Assembly (NCBI GenBank): GCA_964571225.1
Contig: CAZNBB010000101.1
Span: forward strand, 1-12,922
Source of the DNA: DATFML01 sp964571225
GTDB taxonomy: Bacteria > Pseudomonadota > Gammaproteobacteria > DATFLG01
Direction: 5' to 3'
DNA length: 12,922 nt
A program made the position numbers and the translations under genes. This document shows positions 7,796 through 12,922 of this stretch, in pieces (position 1 is the stretch's first letter; each line of letters opens with the position of its first letter). The notes beneath the pieces were generated by a model. That model had not been told where the DNA came from. It saw nothing but the letters and a program-made list of their open reading frames with translations, and did no database searches.

Positions 7796-7820
7796 CGAGA
7801 TGAGATGAGATGAGATGAAG
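7796..7820 (-). repeat. Pentanucleotide tandem repeat before the terminator
   Basis: The plus strand reads four tandem GAGAT units from 7797 plus a partial fifth. In the mRNA this is a pyrimidine-rich, G-free, C-containing tract (repeated AUCUC) directly preceding the terminator stem. It is noncoding. It could act as an unstructured spacer or protein-binding tract, or simply be a slippage-prone microsatellite; the sequence alone does not tell. Confidence 0.75.
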
Positions 7821-7870
7821 CATGGTATGTTCCTCATTTATGTAGAGAGATAGAAATTTATTTTAAAGCA
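7821..7870 (-). other. 3' untranslated spacer after the tail tube gene
   Basis: Fifty AT-rich noncoding bases between the tube gene stop and the GAGAT repeat. I find no promoter, hairpin or ribosome binding site in it. An ATG near 7834 opens a 34-codon frame across the repeat and the terminator, but it has no ribosome binding site and I do not call it. Confidence 0.6.
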
Positions 7871-8887
7871 TTAAGCCTGTATATACAGGGATGCCAAATT
7901 ATTTGCTGCTAAACATTCAAACTGTACATTTCTGTACACAACCGCATCCATCCCCGGATTAGGAATAGGAGCTGTTGTAAAAAATACATATGGTGATTTA
8001 AGAACAAGACTACCAAGAGTCAATGTCAACGTAGCACCATTGTTAAGAGTTGATGTAAATGTACCAGTAGGACTGTAATAGCTAAAGCTACCGGTAATTT
8101 TCATAATACCTTGAACCATGTCAGTAGCCACATTATTGCCATTAAATGTTCTAACTGGCTGGCTACTGTTATCAATATTGATAGTCCAATCATTAATCAT
8201 ATCTTCAAGATCATAGCTGGCACCACCGCCAAATGTTTCGCCAGTACCTGCTAAAGCAAATGAAGCACTCCAATAAGGAACCGGATTACTGTCATCAAGA
8301 TTGGAAACAGCTTCATAAGAAAAGTCTGCGGTAGTCGGTTTAGTTCCGGTAACTTCTCTACGGCTGGTAGCCATAATATTAGCCGTATAGCCTACGTTAC
8401 TACCCGGATTACCATTCAATGTCATGGTATTAACAAGAGCCTTAACAGGAGTTGTAAGCGTATCTGTTGCTCCTGTTTTAGCATTTGTAACAGTATTGCT
8501 AGGATATTGAAAAGCAGTTTCACCACTTGGAGCTACGACAATAGGATAACTTTCCGTAAACCCTTCCAATCGTCTTGTGTGATTACCACTACTACGACCA
8601 ATGGAAGCATCCATAAGAATACGGAAAGCAGACGCATATTGTCCGGAACCGCCAAACACGTCACCGGCAATATTACCGGTATAGTTCGCAGCACCAATTG
8701 CAATATTATGCCTTGATCCAAAAACACCGTCTAATTCAGTAACACCACCACCATGTATACCGTCATTAGGAATAGCTTCAATGTTTTCGGTAAGATCTTC
8801 CGTATTGAATGGCAACAGTTTAGTACCAACTTCGGTACTGGAAAGTTTCATATAGCCTTTCCAACCAATTGTACCTGTATCAGCCAT
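7871..8887 (-). CDS. Probable major tail tube protein
   Basis: A 338-residue protein starting MADTGTIGWKGYMKLSS. The N-terminus (GYMKLSSTEVGTKLLPFNTEDL, about 11-32) and the C-terminal beta-rich half (GIMKITGSFSYYSPTGTF, LTLTLGSLVLKSPYVFF, then DAVVYRNVQFECLAANN) follow the pattern of phage tail tube proteins, in which a domain of beta strands and one helix hexamerises into stacked rings. It is Ser/Thr/Gly/Asn-rich with a single Cys (FECLAAN). The ATG has AGGAG eight bases upstream. It sits after the neck genes and before the chaperone genes, and is followed by a strong terminator, as expected for the most abundant tail protein. The family call is from pattern and context, not a search; a capsid decoration protein is less likely here. 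Confidence 0.72.
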   Translation of the reverse strand: MADTGTIGWKGYMKLSSTEVGTKLLPFNTEDLTENIEAIPNDGIHGGGVTELDGVFGSRHNIAIGAANYTGNIAGDVFGGSGQYASAFRILMDASIGRSSGNHTRRLEGFTESYPIVVAPSGETAFQYPSNTVTNAKTGATDTLTTPVKALVNTMTLNGNPGSNVGYTANIMATSRREVTGTKPTTADFSYEAVSNLDDSNPVPYWSASFALAGTGETFGGGASYDLEDMINDWTINIDNSSQPVRTFNGNNVATDMVQGIMKITGSFSYYSPTGTFTSTLNNGATLTLTLGSLVLKSPYVFFTTAPIPNPGMDAVVYRNVQFECLAANNLASLYIQA

Positions 8888-8908
8888 CTAAGTGTCTCCT
8901 AAAAGAAT

Positions 8909-9700
8909 TTATAGTGCAATGTCTCGCAACAATTTGTTTTTAATCAATACTTGGTCATTGTTATTGCCACCAGCAGGAACCACATTAGATACGGCAATAT
9001 ACTTGTCGGTAGCCGGTGTACCTACGTCAAATCCAGTACCCGAACCTGTACCAGCCGGAATTACTACCTGATTACTGTCACTGCTAAGATCCTCTTTGGT
9101 TGTTTGAACATCCAAAATAAGATCATTAACACCACCAATATCAGAACTAACAATAACTTCAAAAGGAGCTGCACAATAATTTGCAGGACTCTTAGCTGCT
9201 TTTCCGGAACCGGTTCCAAGAGCACGAACACTTGTAAACGTTCCTACACCAGATGATGTCATATCAACTTGCGCAAGTGTCATTTGCGGTCCAAATACAT
9301 TGATAGAATTAAGATTGCTGCCAAGTGAAGCATTGTAAGCATCATTGAAACTGTAATGCACATTAATTCCGGAAGTAGTTAGGAAATTATCCATTGTAGT
9401 AATTCCGGAAGGTGTACCCACTGTATTGATATGCGTATTCAAACCGTTAATCAAACTCGAAAAAGTATTTGTGAGAAGTGTTTTCTCAGTACCACTAAAA
9501 TTCGGCAAATTATTATCAAGCGTATTTGCTGGAGTAATTAATGGATTTTCAATACCATAATCATCTGTACCTGTTACTCTAGCAAAATAAAATCCACCAC
9601 CTTCTACTTGCATTGCGTCAATAGCATCAGATATTTCTTTTGCTTGAAATGCCAATCGATCCGCAATTCCTTCAAAAACATTGTTAGATATAATAGCCAT
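8909..9700 (-). CDS. Virion structural protein of unknown role
   Basis: A 263-residue protein starting MAIISNNVFEGIADRLAFQAKEISDAIDAMQVEGGG. The first 30 residues look like an amphipathic helix; the rest is rich in Gly, Thr, Ser and Asn with short strands, ending in a charged KNKLLRDIAL tail. A Gly/Ser linker (PAGTGSGTGFDVG, about 219-231) precedes the C-terminal strand region. There is no signal peptide or catalytic motif, and I do not recognise a family. It is too short for a tail sheath protein. Its ATG has AAGGAG with a 7-base spacer and it is 21 bases before the tube gene, so high expression as a virion component is plausible. A minor tube-like or tube-capping protein is possible from position alone. 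Confidence 0.7.
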   Translation of the reverse strand: MAIISNNVFEGIADRLAFQAKEISDAIDAMQVEGGGFYFARVTGTDDYGIENPLITPANTLDNNLPNFSGTEKTLLTNTFSSLINGLNTHINTVGTPSGITTMDNFLTTSGINVHYSFNDAYNASLGSNLNSINVFGPQMTLAQVDMTSSGVGTFTSVRALGTGSGKAAKSPANYCAAPFEVIVSSDIGGVNDLILDVQTTKEDLSSDSNQVVIPAGTGSGTGFDVGTPATDKYIAVSNVVPAGGNNNDQVLIKNKLLRDIAL

Positions 9701-9711
9701 ACATTTTCTCC

Positions 9712-9906
9712 TTAACCTCTATTTGCTGTAAATATGACCGGTTCATCACCGTCATCATGATTCGGATCGATTTTTTTACCCCTCATCCTTACACCATATT
9801 GATTAATATATGTTTCTTCAGGCTCTTTTGGAGCATACTTATCCAAATCGTTTTCATATCCCTTAAACTCTTCTGATTCCTGAATACTTTGAAATTTAAA
9901 TTCCAT
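9712..9906 (-). CDS. Small acidic protein of unknown function
   Basis: A 64-residue hydrophilic protein, MEFKFQSIQESEEFKGY at the start, with the middle PKEPEETYINQYGVRMRGKKID and an acidic DPNHDDGDEPVIF segment near the end. An in-frame GTG one codon earlier (9909) is possible, but GAGG at 9916-9913 is six bases from the ATG at 9906 and only three from the GTG, so I prefer the ATG. It is separated by eight bases from the tail-terminator gene and eleven from the next start, so it is clearly part of the operon. Low hydrophobicity suggests a disordered or accessory assembly protein; no family recognised. Confidence 0.65.
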   Translation of the reverse strand: MEFKFQSIQESEEFKGYENDLDKYAPKEPEETYINQYGVRMRGKKIDPNHDDGDEPVIFTANRG

Positions 9907-9914
9907 CACTCACC

Positions 9915-10439
9915 TCAAGGACTAACTTCAGCACCTGTATAAAAATATGAATTGGTTACGTCACAATACCATTCAAATCTTGCTGTCCGTATTGTACCAT
10001 CACCTTTTACACCAAGAGCAGTACGACCACACCATGAATTATAATACGTTGCTCCCTGTGCATTAAATATCGTTTGAGCCAAATTAGGTCTATGAAGTAA
10101 CCAATTCTTTACCGCATTACTCATAGCCATAATAGCTTTATCTTGTATTTCCTTCTTTCTAGTCCTCAAATCCACATCAATATTGAAAAAATATCTGTCA
10201 CTTCTAACGCCAGCACCTAACCAACTATTTTCAACATTGCTGTTAGAACTAATGCGAATTACCGGATAATGCCCTACCGTAACACTTTCACCAATGACAA
10301 TTTTAAGTTCCGGTACATCTGGCGGTGTTCCAGCAGTTATGTTTCTTTTTTTAACATCCGCATAAATGTATACAAGTCCGGATGTTATGAGCAATTTAAG
10401 GTGATCGTACAATTGATCTTCTAAATCGTGTAATGCCAT
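9915..10439 (-). CDS. Probable tail terminator / tail completion protein
   Basis: A 174-residue protein. The N-terminal helix DLEDQLYDHLKLLITSG (about 5-21) is followed by IYADVKKRN, then strands PVIRISSNSNVEN (about 59-71) and RYFFNIDVDLRTRKK (about 82-96), a long helix EIQDKAIMAMSNAVKNWLL (about 97-115), and a final strand pair TIRTARFEWYCDVTNSYFY. An N-terminal helix, central strands 'Y-x-F-x-I-x-V', then a helix in a protein of this size matches the layout of tail terminator proteins (lambda gpU class), which cap the tube next to the head. Position between the adaptor and tube genes agrees. The start site is weak (AAGAGA about 6 bases upstream), unlike its neighbours. A head-tail stopper is the alternative. 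Confidence 0.5.
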   Translation of the reverse strand: MALHDLEDQLYDHLKLLITSGLVYIYADVKKRNITAGTPPDVPELKIVIGESVTVGHYPVIRISSNSNVENSWLGAGVRSDRYFFNIDVDLRTRKKEIQDKAIMAMSNAVKNWLLHRPNLAQTIFNAQGATYYNSWCGRTALGVKGDGTIRTARFEWYCDVTNSYFYTGAEVSP

Positions 10440-10503
10440 AAATTATCTCTTATATAATAATAGGGTTTTAACCTATTTTTATAACTTATTTCTTTGAATT
10501 AAG
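10440..10503 (-). other. Intergenic spacer with a small inverted repeat
   Basis: This 64-base AT-rich spacer is the longest gap in the neck genes. It holds a 6-bp inverted repeat, AATAGG at 10459-10464 and CCTATT at 10472-10477, with a 7-base loop. On the operon strand there is no T-tract after it. A TATTAT-like box is present, but I find no matching -35 element, so I do not call a promoter. Confidence 0.35.
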
Positions 10504-10953
10504 TTAAACATTTGGAATCGGCTCACTTGCCGGTGCTATGTTAGGTGGCATAAAATGATTCCTTGTCTTCTTTATTTGACCATCCAACCAATTTGCGCCA
10601 GTTATTCCATTTGCAAGATTGAACAAATCTCTCTTAGATTCCTTGCTCATAGCTTCCGCAGTTGCGATAATATTAGAAGCTACATCGGTCAATGTGTTTA
10701 TAATAAGATCTGCGGCAACCATTCTACGAGCTAATTCCGGAATAGGATCAGGATACTTTTGAGTACCATTACGAGTAATCAGCTTAAGCGGAGTATAGTA
10801 CAGCATACTCAAAGCACTATTTATTCGCTGATCAATATCACCTTGACTTCTAGCCACATCATCAGGAGCAAGATCGTCAAGTGTACCTGCGCCTATGCCA
10901 AGTGTTCTTAAAACAGTTTCTATTTCATTTTGTGTGCCAGAATAGTAAGCCAT
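10504..10953 (-). CDS. Probable head-tail adaptor (Mu gp36 / DUF1320-like)
   Basis: A 149-residue, mostly helical protein. The pattern is typical of small head-tail adaptors: a short N-terminal part MAYYSGTQNEIETVLRTLG, a helix with RSQGDIDQRINSALSMLYYTPL (about 35-56) whose D-I-x-x-x-I-N-x-A-L core matches the 'A-E-I-D-S-Y-L' helix of the DUF1320 group, a turn with PDPIPELARRMVAADLIINTL (about 68-88), and a helical C-terminal region. These proteins form a ring between portal and tail terminator. AGGAA lies within the end of the upstream gene, which stops three bases before this start, so translation is coupled. The C-terminal 40 residues (FMPPNIAPASEPIPNV end) are Pro-rich and probably flexible. 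Family assigned by pattern, not search. Confidence 0.6.
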   Translation of the reverse strand: MAYYSGTQNEIETVLRTLGIGAGTLDDLAPDDVARSQGDIDQRINSALSMLYYTPLKLITRNGTQKYPDPIPELARRMVAADLIINTLTDVASNIIATAEAMSKESKRDLFNLANGITGANWLDGQIKKTRNHFMPPNIAPASEPIPNV

Positions 10954-10956
10954 TTA

Positions 10957-11889
10957 TCAATTTCCTAATACAGTAAACCGCCAGAAATTATTACCTGTAA
11001 CTGTATAATCTTGCCCATAACGCCCTGCTTTAATTGTTTTAGGCACAAGCAATTGCCTACGTGTTAGATCAGCAAGCATAGCTGTGTATTCTGCCATAGA
11101 TGCCGACAATGTAGCTTGCAATAACGACAAAGCAGCTTGCGGATCTGCCCATATCAATTTATTACGCCATATCATATTATCAAGAGATAAACGTTTCAAA
11201 CATGATACATAAGCACCTTGAGTTACTACGTGGCCATATCTACTTAAATCAATGGTATCTCTTGTATAAGCAGATCCGGGATTTTTTGCATTTATGTTAG
11301 AAATCGCCAAATCAATATAAGTAAGTAATTCTGTATTTTCAAAATATGAAAATCGATATCGAGCAGAATATTCATCTGTTTCACTTGGCGTTGTTGTAGG
11401 AATAATATATCCATAAGTTGCATTTAAAGCATAATCAGTCGTGTTTGTTAATAATGTACCATTTCTTCTAATCTGTTGCTCTCTCGATGTATTCCATCGT
11501 GGATATTCAAAACGGACTTTACTGTCTTGATAATAAATTCCTACTTCATCAAACACTCCGATTTCTTGAAACTCTTTTATCATTGGATACAAGTAAGTGT
11601 TTAATAAAGTAGATGATTGAGACGATAAAGTTTCTCCATCATAAATATCACCACCATATAAAGTATCTGATTCAGGACCAATTAAGCCACTGGCATCGAC
11701 AAATGCAAAACGATAATATCTTGAAGAACTTCCATCAGTATAAGTATATGATGTATCTGACGCATCGATAGAATCTGTTTTTACTAACGTAAAAGACAAA
11801 GCATCTGTAGATTCATATATCTTAATAGTGTTTACATCGTCACCACCACTTTGCGTATTTGGTGCTGCGAAATTAAATATAAGTGCCAT
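10957..11889 (-). CDS. Neck or virion protein with N-terminal fibronectin-III-like domain
   Basis: A 310-residue protein in three parts. Residues about 1-78 look like a fibronectin type III domain: IKIYESTDALSFTLVKT, a Thr/Ser strand, SRYYRFAFVDASGLIGPESD. Residues about 120-185 are a strand-rich part with VRFEYPRWN, RRNGTLLTNTTDYAL and YSARYRFSYF, resembling a 'NG-x-x-L-x-x-x-x-DY' beta sandwich. Residues about 187-285 are helical (ELLTYIDLAISNIN, SLLQATLSASMAEYTAMLADLTRRQ), ending with NNFWRFTVLGN. The start has GAGGA about five bases away, overlapping the upstream TGA. Its place directly before the adaptor suggests a neck or head-surface protein. Fibronectin-like domains are common on phage virions and are thought to bind cell-surface sugars or other proteins. 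No specific family recognised. Confidence 0.65.
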   Translation of the reverse strand: MALIFNFAAPNTQSGGDDVNTIKIYESTDALSFTLVKTDSIDASDTSYTYTDGSSSRYYRFAFVDASGLIGPESDTLYGGDIYDGETLSSQSSTLLNTYLYPMIKEFQEIGVFDEVGIYYQDSKVRFEYPRWNTSREQQIRRNGTLLTNTTDYALNATYGYIIPTTTPSETDEYSARYRFSYFENTELLTYIDLAISNINAKNPGSAYTRDTIDLSRYGHVVTQGAYVSCLKRLSLDNMIWRNKLIWADPQAALSLLQATLSASMAEYTAMLADLTRRQLLVPKTIKAGRYGQDYTVTGNNFWRFTVLGN

Positions 11890-11896
11890 TATATCC

Positions 11897-12922
11897 TCAA
11901 GTAATTATCGGTTTTGATGGCGCAATATCTAAACTGATATTTGCCGGTTTCGATGGTGCAACACCAATAGCAGATGCTTGAGTTCCCCATGCTTTCTGTC
12001 CATTTCCATTATATATTTCATCTGCTTTGCTTGGTGTCAATCGAATAATATAATCTTCTCCGTTTATTCCGGAATTTATTGTTGGAGTTGTTGCAAATAA
12101 GTCTTCAATGTTTTGACTTACATTTGCTGTAAAATTTTTGTTTGTTGCCGTAGCTATTGTTGTCCAATCCGCATCTGATGGTTTTTTATAGTCGAGTACA
12201 AAATCAACATCTGTTATTGTATCACTAAATACAATTGTACCCTGAATACTATATGTTTGAGAAGGCTTACTTAAATATTTTTCAGTTCCCTGAATCAATT
12301 TAATATTTATGGTAAATTGATTTCCTTTAAACGTTCCTATTACCTCGGTTCCGCTACTTCCAGCCCCAACTCCATTTTTTAACTGAACAGCTGTTGGAAT
12401 TATAATATTGCCAACTATTTCAGTTGCATTGCTTCCAATACCAATTCCATTTCTTAAATTATTTGCCGTAGTTAATTGAATATTGCCAACTACCTCAGTT
12501 CCTTCACTTCCAATACCAATCCCATTTCTTAAGTTATCTGCTGTTGTTAATTCAATATTACCAACTACTTCAGTTCCTCCGCTTCCAATACCAATCCCAT
12601 TTCTTAAGTTATCTGCTGTTGTTAATTCAATATTACCAACTACTTCAGTTCCTCCGCTTCCAATACCAATTCCGTTTCTTAAATTATTTGCTGTAGTTAA
12701 TTCAATATTACCAACTACTTCAGCTCCTCCGCTTCCAATACCAATTCCATTTCTTAAATTATCTGCTGTTGTTAAATCAATATCTCCAATTACTTCTACT
12801 CCATTTGTTCCAATGCCAATCCCATTCCTCAAATTGTTTGCTGTAGTCAATCTCATATTGCCGGTAATTGCACCAAAGTTTTGAGTTACACCAAATCTTA
12901 AATCATCTCCGGATGCATAGTC
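11897..12922 (-). CDS. Repeat-rich virion protein (fibre-like), N-terminal part beyond the window
   Basis: The frame is open to the right edge, so the true start lies outside; the ATG at 12856 is internal to the repeats and has no ribosome binding site. The 341 visible residues hold seven 25-residue repeats with core TADNLRNGIGIGSGG followed by TEVVGNIEL, plus a shorter divergent copy (ASGDDLRFGVTQNFGAITGN) at the edge. A V/I-x-x-G-x-x-x-G-x-x-G-T pattern like this is known from phage fibres and appendages and probably stacks as beta structure. The last 140 residues look like an Ig-like beta sandwich (SIQGTIVFSDTITDVDFVLD, YIIRLTPSKADEIY) with an APSKP repeat near the end. The stop is seven bases before the next gene. 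Head fibre or neck appendage is the likeliest role from position. Confidence 0.72.
   Translation of the reverse strand, partial: DYASGDDLRFGVTQNFGAITGNMRLTTANNLRNGIGIGTNGVEVIGDIDLTTADNLRNGIGIGSGGAEVVGNIELTTANNLRNGIGIGSGGTEVVGNIELTTADNLRNGIGIGSGGTEVVGNIELTTADNLRNGIGIGSEGTEVVGNIQLTTANNLRNGIGIGSNATEIVGNIIIPTAVQLKNGVGAGSSGTEVIGTFKGNQFTINIKLIQGTEKYLSKPSQTYSIQGTIVFSDTITDVDFVLDYKKPSDADWTTIATATNKNFTANVSQNIEDLFATTPTINSGINGEDYIIRLTPSKADEIYNGNGQKAWGTQASAIGVAPSKPANISLDIAPSKPIIT
12336..12922 (-). repeat. In-frame 75-bp tandem repeats (seven units plus a degenerate one)
   Basis: Units begin exactly every 75 bases at 12336, 12411, 12486, 12561, 12636, 12711 and 12786, with a divergent unit from 12861 to the edge. 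The middle units are nearly identical: 12486-12560 and 12561-12635 differ at about three bases, while the outer units differ more. This indicates recent expansion from the centre. The period is a multiple of three and every unit is in frame, so copy-number change alters protein length without breaking it. Confidence 0.92.

Noticed and set aside
7737..7838. A 34-codon minus-strand frame running through the repeat and terminator and ending at the next ATG
   Set aside because: No ribosome binding site, and it is built from the microsatellite and the hairpin arms, so the terminator explains the sequence.
8507..8727. Overlapping small open frames on both strands inside the tube gene
   Set aside because: Both are out of frame with the well-supported tube gene and have no start signals.
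8951..9256. Plus-strand 101-codon open frame
   Set aside because: Antisense to the 263-residue virion gene, no ribosome binding site, and Cys/Arg/Ser-rich nonsense composition.
10455..10480. Inverted repeat with a short T run on the plus strand, as a terminator
   Set aside because: The T run is on the plus strand, where there are no genes, and the stem is only 6 A/T-rich base pairs.
12336..12860. Regular repeats as a CRISPR array
   Set aside because: The whole 75-base unit is repeated with no unique spacers, is coding in frame, and lacks nearby cas genes.
12483..12884. Plus-strand 133-codon open frame with a Pro-rich 25-residue repeat
   Set aside because: It is the antisense image of the in-frame 75-bp repeats, has no ribosome binding site, and opposes the whole operon.
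1..12922. Alternative genetic code (no TAG stop among the visible genes)
   Set aside because: Complete genes end in TAA or TGA, which is ordinary for AT-rich phages, and I found no gene interrupted by in-frame TAG or TGA apart from the frameshift stop.

Overview
This window is a block of tailed-bacteriophage (or prophage) virion genes. It is AT-rich and every gene lies on the minus strand, so transcription runs from high to low coordinates. Genes are tightly packed (gaps of a few bases, or stop/start overlaps), and almost all have a clear AGGAG-type ribosome binding site. I see no host genes, integrase, tRNA, CRISPR or insertion sequence, and cannot name the host. The sites suggest a bacterium with a standard Shine-Dalgarno system. 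No tail-sheath-sized protein lies between the neck genes and the tail tube, so a long non-contractile (siphovirus-like) tail is the simplest reading, but baseplate genes may lie outside the window.

Layout in transcription order. First comes the C-terminal part of a protein with 25-residue repeats (its start is beyond the right edge). It is followed by a fibronectin-III-like neck or virion protein, a probable head-tail adaptor (Mu gp36/DUF1320-like pattern), a probable tail-terminator protein, a small acidic protein, and a 263-residue virion protein of unknown role. Next is the probable major tail tube protein, then a strong intrinsic terminator preceded by a pentanucleotide repeat. After the terminator come a 115-residue unknown, the tail assembly chaperone region, the tape measure protein (1010 aa), a 309-residue tail protein, and a long tail-tip-side protein that runs off the left edge.

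The most interesting element is in the chaperone region. The 0-frame gene ends in a classic A AAA AAC slippery heptamer directly abutting its TGA stop. Four bases later there is a perfect 11-bp stem-loop, and the -1 frame stays open for 68 further codons across what would otherwise be a 225-base gap. This is the hallmark of the lambda gpG/gpGT type of programmed -1 frameshift, which makes a minor chaperone form that links tail tube and tape measure during assembly. A second chaperone-like gene (139 aa) with the same 'LLK-W' motif follows before the tape measure gene.

The genes fit one assembly pathway: adaptor and terminator proteins close the head-tail joint, tube subunits polymerise around the tape measure protein, and the two chaperone forms hold the tape measure and recruit the tube subunits. 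The downstream proteins build the tail tip. The terminator after the tube gene probably lowers expression of the low-copy chaperone, tape-measure and tip genes relative to the high-copy tube protein. The window is coding throughout except for about 134 bases at 7737-7870 and short spacers.
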